NCBI GenBank assembly: GCA_965198565.1
Contig: OZ240665.1
Span: 3,038,001 to 3,102,000, forward strand
Reading direction: 5' to 3'
Source: LMUY01 sp965198565
Lineage (GTDB): Bacteria; Pseudomonadota; Alphaproteobacteria; Acetobacterales; Acetobacteraceae
Length of the DNA: 64,000 nucleotides
Shown here in pieces: positions 8,367 through 16,703 of the stretch; the stretch's first letter is position 1; every line of letters begins with the position of its first letter. The notes below the pieces were generated by a model that worked only from the letters and a program-made list of their open reading frames with translations, ran no database searches and was not told the DNA's origin. Made by a program: the position numbers and the translations under genes.

Positions 8367-8775
8367 ACTGCAGTACTCCTCACGAGCCGAACGAAACTCC
8401 ATGTTCGCGCCAGGACAGACACGAAATCCAGGCGATTGGGCATCCTATGTGGAAGGCACTTCGAGTCACAATTAGACTAGATCAGTTTTCTTGCCGCGCA
8501 TCAATCACAGTGTAGCCAAAAGGAAAATGTTACAAGCGATACCCCGGCCAATGCGGTCTCAGGCGGTGAGGCGGCATTGCACCGCGCGTTAACAACCGGG
8601 CAGGACAATCCTGCTTGCAAGCCAAACCTACCACCGTCTTCACCCCTGCGCCTGCATGCGATTGGCCAGCTAAACATCGGATCACAACCATGTATTTGCC
8701 GTCGGCGCAGCACTCCAGCATAATCTACCATCTAATCCTTAAACAAAAGTTAGCGGCCTTGCAGGACATCTCAGC
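8367..8775. other. long intergenic region between XRE regulator and ABC permease
   Basis: About 410 bases without a convincing gene. A+T content is higher than in the flanks around 8460-8530 and 8690-8760, where divergent promoters would lie. Short reading frames on the minus strand (8501-8731) have no recognisable product. The expected gene for a periplasmic binding protein is absent from this gap. Confidence 0.5.
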
Positions 8776-8817
8776 ATCCTAGCCTTCATCACAGCGCGGC
8801 TGCTGCAAGCAATCCCG

Positions 8818-9750
8818 GTGTTGCTTGTCGTGGGCCTGATCGCCTTCGCCTTGTTCGCCTTCGTCGGCGATCCGGTGAACATCATGCTTGGCACGTCCTA
8901 CACGCAAGCCGACCGCATTCGGGTCACCCACCAACTCGGCCTCGACCAGCCGTTCCTGGTGCAATACGCCCGCTTCATGTGGGCCGCCCTGCATGGCCAG
9001 TTCGGGGTCAGCTACCGCTTGGCCCGGCCGGTTTCGGACCTGATTGCCGAGCGCCTGCCCGCCACGGCGGAGCTTTCGCTGGTCGCAGCCTTGCTGGCGC
9101 TGGTGATCGGCGTGCCGGCGGGGGTGTATACCGGCATCTACCGCACCGCCTGGGGCTCGCGCCTGATCATGGTGCTGAGCTTGCTCGGGGTGTCGTTGCC
9201 GACCTTCCTGATCGGCATCCTGCTCATCCTGGTGTTCAGCGTGGAGCTGGGCTGGCTGCCGTCCTATGGGCGCGGCGCCACCGTGGATATTGGCGGCTGG
9301 ACCACGGGGCTGCTCACCCTCTCGGGGCTCAAGGCGCTGGTGTTGCCGGCCATCACCCTGGGCCTGTTCCAGCTCACCCTGATCATGCGCCTGGTACGGG
9401 CGGAGATGCTCGAGGTGCTGCGGTCGGACTACATCAAGTTCGCCCGCGCCCGCGGCTTGCCGAACCGGCTGATCCACTTCGGCCATGCGCTGAAGAACAC
9501 GCTGGTGCCCGTCATCACCGTCGCCGGGCTGCAACTGGGCGGCATCGTGGCGTTCTCCATCGTGACCGAGACGGTGTTCCAGTGGCCCGGCATGGGGCTG
9601 TTGCTGGTGCAATCGATCCAGGTCGGCGATATCCCGGTGATGTCCACCTATCTGCTGCTGGTGTCCGTCCTGTTCGTCGTGATCAACCTGGTGGTGGACC
9701 TGCTGTATTTCGCCGTCGACCCCCGCCTGCGCGTCGGCCGTGGGCGATGA
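8818..9750 (+). CDS. ABC transporter permease, dipeptide/oligopeptide type (DppB-like)
   Basis: A membrane permease of the DppB/OppB family with about six helices. The cytoplasmic EAA loop reads RAEMLEVLRSDYIKFARARGL, and the FAF-G-DPVN segment after helix 1 is typical. GTG at 8818 is the first conventional start, but the usual first residues (LAFITARLLQAIPVL) are encoded in frame from 8776, where the initiator position is ATC. Either translation starts at this rare codon or the protein lacks its first amphipathic segment. It overlaps the second permease as ATGA. No binding-protein gene precedes it. Confidence 0.9.
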   Translation: MLLVVGLIAFALFAFVGDPVNIMLGTSYTQADRIRVTHQLGLDQPFLVQYARFMWAALHGQFGVSYRLARPVSDLIAERLPATAELSLVAALLALVIGVPAGVYTGIYRTAWGSRLIMVLSLLGVSLPTFLIGILLILVFSVELGWLPSYGRGATVDIGGWTTGLLTLSGLKALVLPAITLGLFQLTLIMRLVRAEMLEVLRSDYIKFARARGLPNRLIHFGHALKNTLVPVITVAGLQLGGIVAFSIVTETVFQWPGMGLLLVQSIQVGDIPVMSTYLLLVSVLFVVINLVVDLLYFAVDPRLRVGRGR

Positions 9751-10679
9751 GCACCACCGCGGGCCCCCGCACCGCGTTCGGGCGGGCGCTCGACAGCGAC
9801 CTGGCCTACGCCTTCCGCCGTTCGCCGGTGGCCATCCTCTCCACCGCGATCGTGGTGATCTGCGTGGGCGCGGCGGCGCTGGCGCCCTGGGTCGCGCCCA
9901 GCAACCCCTACGACCTGGCCAGCCTGAACCTGATGGACAGCTTCCTGCCCCCCGCGTTCGCTGGCGGCGGCACGATGGCGCACCTGCTCGGCACCGACGA
10001 CCAGGGGCGGGACCTGCTCTCCGCGATGATCTACGGCGCCCGGCTGAGCCTCGAAGTGGGGTTGTCGGCGGTGCTGTTCGCCATGGTGGTGGGGGTCGCG
10101 TTCGGCCTGCTGGCGGGCTATGCCGGCGGGGTGCTGGACGCCATCCTGATGCGGGTGGCCGACGTGCAGCTCACGTTCCCCGCCATCCTGATCGCGCTGC
10201 TGGTGGATGGCGTGGTCTCGGTGGCGCTGCCCTCGGGCCTGCATGCGCGGCTGGAGATCGCGGTGCTGGTGTTCGCCATCGGCATCAGCCGCTGGCCGCA
10301 ATTCGCCCGCACCGTGCGCGGCTCCACCCTGGTCGAGCGCGGGCGGGACTACGTGCTGGCCGCCCAGGTGATCGGCCTGTCGGGCCCGCGCATCATGCTC
10401 AGCCACATCCTGCCCAATGTGCTGGGGCCGGTGGTGGTGATCGCCACCATCAACATCGGCCTGTCGATCCTGGACGAGGCCACGCTGTCGTTCCTGGGCG
10501 TGGGCCTGCCGCCGACGCAGCCCTCGCTCGGCACGCTGATCAGGGTGGGCAACGATTTCCTCTATAGCGGCGAGTGGTGGATCACTATCTTCCCGGGGGT
10601 AATGCTGGCGGCGCTGGTGCTGGCGATCAACCTGCTCGGCGACTGGCTGCGCGACGCTTTGAACCCTCGCCTGCGGTAG
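9747..10679 (+). CDS. ABC transporter permease, dipeptide/oligopeptide type (DppC-like)
   Basis: A 310-residue DppC-type permease. The N-terminal region has a long helix and the typical GTDDQGRDLLSAMIYGAR block, and the EAA loop reads RGRDYVLAAQVIG with LSHILPNVLGP after it. ATG at 9747 overlaps the upstream permease stop by four bases, so the pair is translationally coupled and should form the heterodimeric channel. A small coiled-coil gene follows after 23 bases. Confidence 0.93.
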   Translation: MSTTAGPRTAFGRALDSDLAYAFRRSPVAILSTAIVVICVGAAALAPWVAPSNPYDLASLNLMDSFLPPAFAGGGTMAHLLGTDDQGRDLLSAMIYGARLSLEVGLSAVLFAMVVGVAFGLLAGYAGGVLDAILMRVADVQLTFPAILIALLVDGVVSVALPSGLHARLEIAVLVFAIGISRWPQFARTVRGSTLVERGRDYVLAAQVIGLSGPRIMLSHILPNVLGPVVVIATINIGLSILDEATLSFLGVGLPPTQPSLGTLIRVGNDFLYSGEWWITIFPGVMLAALVLAINLLGDWLRDALNPRLR

Positions 10680-10702
10680 GCGGGGGCTGATAGAGGACCC
10701 GG

Positions 10703-11122
10703 ATGACGAGTTTGATTCTAAAGGTCTATGACGGGTTCAAGTCGGTGGGCATCGACGACGAGACCGCGCGCAAGGCCGCCGGAGCGCTGTCGGAGCACCA
10801 GCGGCAGACGGACGACCTGGGCCGCGACGTGCGTGAGCAGATCGGCGAGCTGCGTGTCGAGATGAACCAGCAGATCGGCGAGCTGCGTGTCGAGATGAAC
10901 CAGCAGATCGGCGAGCTGCGTGTCGAGATGAACCAAAGGTTTGTCGAGGTTGAGCAGGGCTTTACCAATCTTGAAGCCAAGATCAACCAGCGCTTCTCCG
11001 ACTCCGAAGCCAAAATGAACCTGCGCTTCTCTGACCTGCGAACCGAGCAACTTATCGTCCGCGCGATCATGGCTATTCTACTCGCCGGCGTTGCTTCTCT
11101 GGTGCTCAAGGCCTTCTTCTGA
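10703..11122 (+). CDS. coiled-coil protein with C-terminal membrane anchor (DUF1640-like)
   Basis: A 139-residue protein: an N-terminal globular start (MTSLILKVYDGFKSVGIDDE), then about 70 residues of predicted coiled coil, then one hydrophobic helix (IVRAIMAILLAGVASLVLKAF) at the C terminus. The coil contains three exact hendecad repeats (QIGELRVEMNQ), from a 33-bp tandem DNA repeat. The layout resembles the DUF1640/CCDC90 family, tail-anchored coiled-coil proteins of unknown bacterial function. It sits between permease and ATPase genes of a peptide-type transporter, 23 bases after one and 28 before the other, so it is probably co-expressed. A role in the transporter is speculation. Confidence 0.75.
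   Translation: MTSLILKVYDGFKSVGIDDETARKAAGALSEHQRQTDDLGRDVREQIGELRVEMNQQIGELRVEMNQQIGELRVEMNQRFVEVEQGFTNLEAKINQRFSDSEAKMNLRFSDLRTEQLIVRAIMAILLAGVASLVLKAFF
10838..10936 (+). repeat. three tandem copies of a 33-bp in-frame repeat
   Basis: Units at 10838-10870, 10871-10903 and 10904-10936 are identical except for the final base. They encode an eleven-residue unit of the coiled coil each. Exact DNA identity means recent duplication or ongoing copy-number change, which would lengthen the coil by one hendecad per copy without shifting the frame. Confidence 0.95.
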
Positions 11123-11150
11123 CCCGCCTCGCCGCCTACCCCCCACGCCC

Positions 11151-12125
11151 ATGACGCCCCTTCTCGAACTGCGCTCGGTCTGCGTCGAGTTTCCGACCCG
11201 GCGCCACACCCTCACCGCGCTCGACCGCGTGTCGCTGAGCATCGCGCCCGGCGAAATCCTCGGCGTGGTGGGCGAAAGCGGGGCGGGCAAGTCGCTGATG
11301 GGCGCGTCGATCATCGGCCTGCTCGAGCCGCCGGGCCGCATCTCGGGCGGTGAAATCTGGCTCGGCGGCCGTCGCATCGACCAGTTGGCGCCCGAAGCGA
11401 TGCGGCGGGTGCGCGGGCGGCAGATCGGCGCCGTGTTCCAGGACCCGCTCACCACGCTCAACCCGCTCTACACCGTGGGCCGCCAACTGGCCGAGACTAT
11501 CCAGGTGCATCTCGGCCTGTCCGACCGCGACGCCCGCGCCCGCGCCCTGCAGTGGCTGCGCGACGTGGGCATCCCCGCCCCCGAGGAGCGCATCGACGCC
11601 TACCCGCACCAGTTCAGCGGCGGCATGCGGCAGCGCGTGGTGATCGCGCTCGCCCTCTGCGCCGAGCCGCAACTGGTGATCGCCGACGAGCCCACCACGG
11701 CGCTGGACGTCTCGGTGCAGGCGCAGATCATCGCCCTGCTGCGCCGCCTGGCCCGCGAGCACGGCACCGCCATCATGCTGGTGACGCACGACATGGGGGT
11801 GATCGCGGAGACCTGCGACCGGGTGGCGGTGATGTATGCCGGCCGCATCGTGGAGCTGGGCAGCGTGGACAGCGTGGTGCACCGCCCGGCGCACCCCTAT
11901 ACCGAGGGGCTGATGGCCTCCATCCCCAAGCTTGGCGCCCGGCTCGGCCGGCTGCCGCAGATCGACGGCGCCATGCCGCGGCTGGGCGCCATCCCGCCCG
12001 GTTGCCCGTTCAACCCGCGTTGCCCCCGCGTGTTCGAGCGCTGCCGCACCGAACGACCCGGCCTGATGCCGGCGCGCGACAACCTCGCCGCGTGCTGGCT
12101 CTACGCCGAGAGCGCGCATGGCTGA
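11151..12125 (+). CDS. ABC transporter ATP-binding protein, DppD/OppD-like
   Basis: A 324-residue ATPase with Walker A GESGAGKS (41-48), signature FSGGMRQR (155-162), Walker B LVIADEPTTALD with catalytic Glu180, and the switch histidine in VTHD. The C-terminal oligopeptide-transporter extension is present: HPYTEGLM, then CPFNPRCP, the cysteine cluster that binds an iron-sulfur cluster in some homologues. ATG at 11151 is chosen over a longer in-frame extension that reads back into the coiled-coil gene. It overlaps the second ATPase by eight bases. Confidence 0.93.
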   Translation: MTPLLELRSVCVEFPTRRHTLTALDRVSLSIAPGEILGVVGESGAGKSLMGASIIGLLEPPGRISGGEIWLGGRRIDQLAPEAMRRVRGRQIGAVFQDPLTTLNPLYTVGRQLAETIQVHLGLSDRDARARALQWLRDVGIPAPEERIDAYPHQFSGGMRQRVVIALALCAEPQLVIADEPTTALDVSVQAQIIALLRRLAREHGTAIMLVTHDMGVIAETCDRVAVMYAGRIVELGSVDSVVHRPAHPYTEGLMASIPKLGARLGRLPQIDGAMPRLGAIPPGCPFNPRCPRVFERCRTERPGLMPARDNLAACWLYAESAHG

Positions 12126-13128
12126 CGGCGGCGGCGTGGTGCCGGTGCTGCAGGCGGAACAGGTGAGCCGGTGGTTCGACGTGTCCAAGCCATGGCTGCA
12201 GCGCACCTTGTCGGGCAGTGGCCGCCGGCGCCTGCTGGCGGTGGACGAGGTGAGCTTCACGCTGCCGAAAGCCACCACCTTCTCGCTGGTGGGCGAGAGC
12301 GGCTGCGGCAAGAGCACGGTTGCGCGCCTGGCGGTGGGGCTGTATCGGCCGTCCGCCGGACGGGTCCGCTTCGAGGGGCAGGATTTGTCGGTCGCCCGCG
12401 CCCAACCGGCGTTGCGGCGGCGCATGAACATGATCTTCCAGGACCCGTATGCCTCGTTGAACCCGCGCTGGCGGGTGGCCGCCATCGTGGCCGAGCCGCT
12501 GCGGGCGTTCCACATGGCGCGGGGCCGGGCGGTGGCGGAGCGGGTGGAGGCGTTGCTGCGCCAGGTGGGGCTGGGGGCGGGGGACGGGGCGAAATACCCG
12601 CACGAGTTCAGCGGCGGTCAGCGCCAGCGCATCTCCATCGCCCGCGCCTTGGCCTCCGAACCGGACTTCCTGGTGTGCGACGAGCCGACCAGCGCGCTCG
12701 ACGTTTCGGTGCAGGCGCAAATCCTGAACCTGATGCGCGAGCTGCAGAGCCGCCTTGGGCTGACCTACCTGTTCATCAGCCACAACCTGGCTGTGGTGCG
12801 GCAGATGTCGGACCAGTTGGGCGTGATGTATCTGGGCCGCATCGTGGAGCAGGGCCCGGCGGAGACCATCTTCACCACGCCGCGGCACCCCTACACGCGC
12901 ATGCTGCTGGACGCGATCCCGAGCCTGGAGGCGACCGCCGAGCGCGGCGTCCGCCCGTTGCGCGCGGCGGGCGACGTGCCGAGCCCGATCGCGCCGCCGC
13001 CGGGCTGCACGTTCCACCCGCGCTGCCCGTTGGCCAATGAACGTTGCCGGGTCGAACGGCCGGGCTATACGCAGGCCGGCGGCGTGGCGGTGGCGTGCCA
13101 CGCGGTGGCGGAGGGGCGGGCGGCTTAG
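12118..13128 (+). CDS. ABC transporter ATP-binding protein, DppF/OppF-like
   Basis: A 336-residue partner ATPase: Walker A GESGCGKS (59-66), signature FSGGQRQR, Walker B FLVCDEPTSALD, switch SHN instead of the usual THD, and the C-terminal HPYTRMLL plus CTFHPRCPLANERC extension. The first gene's switch is THD, so the two sites may be unequal, as is common in DppD/DppF pairs. It closes the operon, and a family B double hairpin begins within its stop codon region. Confidence 0.93.
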   Translation: MADGGGVVPVLQAEQVSRWFDVSKPWLQRTLSGSGRRRLLAVDEVSFTLPKATTFSLVGESGCGKSTVARLAVGLYRPSAGRVRFEGQDLSVARAQPALRRRMNMIFQDPYASLNPRWRVAAIVAEPLRAFHMARGRAVAERVEALLRQVGLGAGDGAKYPHEFSGGQRQRISIARALASEPDFLVCDEPTSALDVSVQAQILNLMRELQSRLGLTYLFISHNLAVVRQMSDQLGVMYLGRIVEQGPAETIFTTPRHPYTRMLLDAIPSLEATAERGVRPLRAAGDVPSPIAPPPGCTFHPRCPLANERCRVERPGYTQAGGVAVACHAVAEGRAA

Positions 13129-13231
13129 AGCATGATTGCTTCTGATAGGCGAAGCAATCATGCTCTAACTCTTTGTTTGAGAGGCTGATTCACGCATCAG
13201 GTTGTTTCAACCTGATGCGATCAGGCTCTAG
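13127..13231. repeat. family B double-hairpin repeat, single copy
   Basis: A 103-105 bp unit. The first hairpin has perfect 16-base arms (AGAGCATGATTGCTTC and its complement) around an 8-base loop. The second has 12-base arms (CGCATCAGGTTG and its complement) around a 3-base loop, extended outwards by CTGAT/ATCAG. It begins one base before the end of the ATPase stop codon and could terminate the operon. The same unit recurs at 31201-31508 (three times) and 63921-64000. Confidence 0.93.
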
Positions 13232-13266
13232 CTTCGGATGCAAGGTGGGAACATGGAGGACGCGCG

Positions 13267-13908
13267 ATGCTGACCATTCACCACCTCGGGCACTCGCAAT
13301 CCGAGCGGATCGTCTGGCTGTGCGAGGAGTTGGGCATACCCTACGAGCTGAAGCGTTATGAGCGGGACCCGGTGACGATCCTGTCGCCGCCGGCGCTGCG
13401 GGCGCTGCACCCGCTCGGCGCGGCGCCGGTGATCGAGGATGACGGGCTGCTGCTGGCGGAGTCGGCGGCGATTACCGAATACATCATCGTCAAGCATGGC
13501 GGCGGGCGGTTGCGGCTGGGGCCGGATCATCCGGAGTATGCGTCGTTTCTGTATTGGTTTCATTTCGCCAACGGCAACCTGCAGCCGGTGATGGGGCGGT
13601 CGATGATGGTGAACCGGGCGGGCTTGCCGCCGGGCCACCCGATGTTGGCCGCGATCCAGGGCCGGCTCGACCGGGTGATGGGGCTGGTGGAGGCGCGGCT
13701 GGGCGAGGCGGAGTACCTGGCCGGGAGCGAGTTCACCGCGGCGGACATCATGAGCGTGTTCTCGCTGACCACGATGCGGCTGTTCCAGCCGGTGGATTTG
13801 GCGGCGTATCCGGGGGTGTTGGGGTATTTGCAGCGGATTGGGGCGCGGCCGGCGTATCGGCGGGCGATGGCGAAGGGGGACCCGGATTTGGCGCCGCTGC
13901 TGACGTGA
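13267..13908 (+). CDS. glutathione S-transferase family protein
   Basis: A 213-residue GST. The thioredoxin-like N-terminal domain (1-80) includes HHLGHSQSERIVWLCEELG, the GAAPVIEDDGLLLAESAAI motif with the cis-proline and the Glu-Ser pair that binds the gamma-glutamyl group. The helical C-terminal domain carries the folding motif FTAADIMSVF. The N-terminal HSQSER places the catalytic Ser in the position seen in beta/theta-like bacterial GSTs. Substrate is unknown. It stands alone between a family B repeat and a convergent MFS gene. Confidence 0.92.
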   Translation: MLTIHHLGHSQSERIVWLCEELGIPYELKRYERDPVTILSPPALRALHPLGAAPVIEDDGLLLAESAAITEYIIVKHGGGRLRLGPDHPEYASFLYWFHFANGNLQPVMGRSMMVNRAGLPPGHPMLAAIQGRLDRVMGLVEARLGEAEYLAGSEFTAADIMSVFSLTTMRLFQPVDLAAYPGVLGYLQRIGARPAYRRAMAKGDPDLAPLLT

Positions 13909-13927
13909 TCGTTGGCTAGCTCGAGCG

Positions 13928-14023
13928 TTACAGCAACGGGCCGAGCGGCAGCAAGCCGGTCCGCTGCAGGACGGCATGCTCGTGCTTCAGGGCCTCGAGC
14001 GTGTGTCCGGGTCTGCCTGGTTG
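13928..14023 (-). pseudogene. possible C-terminal gene remnant
   Basis: Between the ends of the GST and MFS genes, the minus strand encodes LEALKHEHAVLQRTGLLP followed by LGPLL and a stop at 13928-13930. It reads like a helical protein tail, but no start or body precedes it because the MFS coding end abuts directly. It may be the leftover 3' end of a gene deleted beside the transporter, or chance. I do not recognise the family. Confidence 0.2.
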
Positions 14024-14024
14024 C

Positions 14025-15377
14025 TCACCCGAGCGCCGGACCTGTCCCGGCCCACCGGCCACCGCCCTCCACGTGCCGTAGGTCCGACGGCGGCAGCAGG
14101 TCGTCCGGCGTGATCGGCCGGCGTAGGATCACGAAGTAGCTCACCGCCGCGAACACGCACATGACAGCGCCCACGATTAACGCTGGCACGAACGATCCGG
14201 TGATCTGCACGATGAAGCCGGTCACGATTGGGGCCAGTGCGCCGCCCAGGTAGCCGCCAAAGTTCTGCAGCGAGCCGAGCGAGCCGGTGCTGTTGGCCGG
14301 GGCTGCAATGCTGACCATCGCCCACGCGCTGGTGGTGGCGACTGTGCCGCAGAACATGGCCCCGCAAAGGCAGGCGACGGCCACCGTGTTGCTCGCGATC
14401 AGCGCCGTTACGACCACGAATGCGGCCTCGCCCAGCATTGCCATGCAGAGCGGGAACTTCCGGCTGTCGATGCGCGACAGGCCCCGCGCCATCAGCCAGT
14501 CGATCAGGAACCCACCCGACACGCCGCCGAACACCGCGAACACGTAAGGGATGGCAGCGATCCAGCCGGTGTGGCGTAGGCTCATGTGGCGGCCCATCTC
14601 GAGATAGCTGGGCAGCCAGGCATTGAACAGCCAGTTGACGTAGATCACGCCGAAGTAGCCCAGCACCATGCCCCAGGTGGTGCGGCAGCGGAACAGCCGC
14701 CGCCACTCACCGAAGGTCACCGTGCGAGCGGGCTCGGGCGCGTCGCCGGCGGTGCGGTAGTGGTCCTCCTCGGGCGTCAATGCCATCTGCGCCGGGTCGC
14801 GGTAGAGGGCGTACCAGAGAACGGCCGCGCCGATGCCCAGCACGCCCATGATGACGAACATCCAGCGCCACCCATACAGCAGCATTAGCGTCGTCAGCAG
14901 CGGCGCCGCAATGCCGGTGCCGAGAGTCGAGGCGCTGTTGAAAATGCCGGACGCGCGGCCGCGGTCGCGCGCGTTGAACCAGTCGCGCACCACGCGGCCG
15001 CCGGTCGGGAACTGTGGGGCCTCGCCGATGCCCAGCAGCACGCGCGCCGCCGCGAATTGCACGACGCTGCCGGCCAGCCCGCACAGCAGCTGGGCCGTGG
15101 ACCAGATTGCAAGTCCTCCGGCTAACAGCCGCCGCGGCCCCAGCCGGTCGATCAGCGGCCCCACTGGCAGCTGCGCGAAAGCGTAAGCCCACAGGAACGC
15201 CGACAGCAGCAGCCCCATGTCGGACACCGACAAGTTCAGGTCGTGGCGGACGAGTGGGTTGGCGATTGCAAGCGCCGCGCGGTCAATGGTGTTGATGGCA
15301 CCGCTTAGCACGAGCAATGCAAGCCCAGAGCGCTGCACGGAGCGCATTCGTGGCGTCGTGGTCAGAGTCGTGGACAT
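14025..15377 (-). CDS. MFS transporter, anion:cation symporter (ACS) family
   Basis: A 450-residue, 12-helix permease. Motif A between helices 2 and 3 reads GPLIDRLGPRRLL, and GIGEAPQFPTGGRVVRDWF is the ACS-family block around helix 4 found in glucarate, galactonate and tartrate-type transporters. It should import an organic anion, probably a sugar acid, with protons. ATG at 15377 has GGGGAGA just upstream; the longer frame from 15464 is not favoured. No catabolic genes for a sugar acid are adjacent. Confidence 0.9.
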   Translation of the reverse strand: MSTTLTTTPRMRSVQRSGLALLVLSGAINTIDRAALAIANPLVRHDLNLSVSDMGLLLSAFLWAYAFAQLPVGPLIDRLGPRRLLAGGLAIWSTAQLLCGLAGSVVQFAAARVLLGIGEAPQFPTGGRVVRDWFNARDRGRASGIFNSASTLGTGIAAPLLTTLMLLYGWRWMFVIMGVLGIGAAVLWYALYRDPAQMALTPEEDHYRTAGDAPEPARTVTFGEWRRLFRCRTTWGMVLGYFGVIYVNWLFNAWLPSYLEMGRHMSLRHTGWIAAIPYVFAVFGGVSGGFLIDWLMARGLSRIDSRKFPLCMAMLGEAAFVVVTALIASNTVAVACLCGAMFCGTVATTSAWAMVSIAAPANSTGSLGSLQNFGGYLGGALAPIVTGFIVQITGSFVPALIVGAVMCVFAAVSYFVILRRPITPDDLLPPSDLRHVEGGGRWAGTGPALG

Positions 15378-15679
15378 CGCGGTCTCCCCTGCGGCTCTTG
15401 GCGGCTTCATAGTAGGCTGCCCGGTTTGCAAGCCCGGCGCTACAGAAACCCCGGTGCCTGGCATGCAAAGGAAGGTCTGGATGCGTCGTGGCCGGGATCA
15501 GTGCGAGCCGCTGATGTCCCCCTATGGGTGGTTGTCGCTCCAGACCAGACGGTCTGCTTCTGGCCAGAACGAGTGCGAGGAAGAACTTCATGGGGGGCGC
15601 TTTCCAACATGCTTCAGCTCGGCATCCTAGATATCGTGACAGTCGCGCAACCTAACGTCGTCGCGACAGCCAATGCCGC
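15378..15679. other. intergenic region upstream of MFS gene
   Basis: About 300 bases between the MFS start and the mbfA stop. It should contain the MFS promoter. The one structured element is a CAGACC-AGAC-GGTCTG inverted repeat at 15541-15556. No convincing coding frame is seen. Confidence 0.4.
15541..15556. promoter_or_regulatory. possible operator for the MFS gene
   Basis: Perfect six-base inverted repeat CAGACC/GGTCTG with a four-base centre, 164 bases upstream of the MFS start. The size fits a dimeric repressor such as GntR or LacI type, but no regulator gene is adjacent and the distance is long. Confidence 0.2.
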
Positions 15680-16636
15680 TTAGCTGTTGCCGATCAGAAT
15701 TCCCACCGCCAGCACGATGGCGCCCCCCAGCATCACCTTGGCCATCGCGGACACCGGCGCCGTTTCCATGTAGCGCCACTGGATCCAGGCGATCGTCGCC
15801 AGCTCCACGAACACCACCGCAATCGACAGCCCGGTGGCGGTCCAGAACGCCGGGACCAGGTAGGGCAGGGTGTGGCCCAAACCGCCGGCCATCGTCATCA
15901 GCCCGCATACCAACCCGCGCAACACAGGCGTGCCGCGGCCGGAGAGCTTGCCGTCGTCGGCCAGGGCCTCGGCAAAGCCCATCGAAATGCCGGCGCCGAT
16001 CGACGCCGCCATGCCGACCAGGAAGGTGTTCCAGGTCGAGTGGGTGGCGAAGGCGGCGGCAAACACTGGCGCCAAGGTGGACACCGAGCCGTCCATCAGC
16101 CCGACCAGGCCGGGCTGCACGATCTGCAGCACGAAGCGGCGGCGGGCGTCGCCATCCTCCCGCTCGCGCACGTCGCCCGGCAGGTGCTTGGCCACGATAG
16201 TACCCGCGGTGTGCTCGTGCTGCGCCTCGGCCGCCGCCAAATCGCCCAGCAGGCGGCGCACGGCGGTGTCGGTGGTGCGGCCGGCGGCCTCGGCGTAGAA
16301 GCGCGCGGCGTCGCTCTCCATCTGCCGGGCATGGCGGCGCACCGTGTCCACCCCCAGCGGCCGCACCTGCCAGACCGGGCGGCGCGAGACCATGCCCTTG
16401 ATGTCCTCCCGCCGGATCAGCGGGATATGGGTGCCGAACCGCTCGACATAGGTGTCGATCAGCAGCTTGCGGTGCTCGCTCTCCTCGTGCGCCATGTCGG
16501 TGAACACCCTGGCGGTGTCGGGATAGTCCTCCCGCAGGTTCTCGGCGAAGTCGGCGTAGACGCGGCCGTCCTCCTCCTCGTTGCTGATGGCGAGGGCAAG
16601 GATGTCGCGTTCCGTCAGTGACTCGAATGCTCGCAT
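15680..16636 (-). CDS. mbfA: membrane-bound ferritin-like iron exporter (MbfA type)
   Basis: A 318-residue fusion. Residues 1-145 form a ferritin/rubrerythrin-like four-helix domain with iron ligands in SNEEEDGRVYADF, HEESEHRKLL and AAAEAQHEHTAG. From about 170 onward is a VIT1/CCC1-type membrane domain with about five helices (QPGLVGLMDGSVSTLAPVF, GMAASIGAGISMGFAEALADDG). In Agrobacterium and Bradyrhizobium this architecture is MbfA, which exports iron and protects against iron and peroxide stress, and is repressed by Irr. A matching palindrome lies 51-67 bases upstream of ATG 16636. It is 63 bases downstream of purH but probably has its own promoter. Confidence 0.9.
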   Translation of the reverse strand: MRAFESLTERDILALAISNEEEDGRVYADFAENLREDYPDTARVFTDMAHEESEHRKLLIDTYVERFGTHIPLIRREDIKGMVSRRPVWQVRPLGVDTVRRHARQMESDAARFYAEAAGRTTDTAVRRLLGDLAAAEAQHEHTAGTIVAKHLPGDVREREDGDARRRFVLQIVQPGLVGLMDGSVSTLAPVFAAAFATHSTWNTFLVGMAASIGAGISMGFAEALADDGKLSGRGTPVLRGLVCGLMTMAGGLGHTLPYLVPAFWTATGLSIAVVFVELATIAWIQWRYMETAPVSAMAKVMLGGAIVLAVGILIGNS

Positions 16637-16686
16637 GCGCGAGACATGGCGCCGAACTCTGTATAGATCAAGTCACGCGGGCGGAA

Positions 16687-16703
16687 CTGAGAATGCTTCT
16701 CAG
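16687..16703 (-). promoter_or_regulatory. Irr-type iron control element upstream of mbfA
   Basis: The perfect palindrome CTGAGAATGCTTCTCAG resembles the alphaproteobacterial Irr/ICE consensus TTAGAA-N3-TTCTAA, keeping the AGAA-N3-TTCT core. It lies 51-67 bases upstream of the mbfA start, overlapping the purH stop codon, just upstream of a TATACA that could serve as a -10 box. Irr would bind under iron limitation and block mbfA. Confidence 0.6.

Noticed and set aside
15378..15679. tRNA or small RNA gene before the MFS gene
   Set aside because: No cloverleaf or known RNA consensus could be folded by eye.
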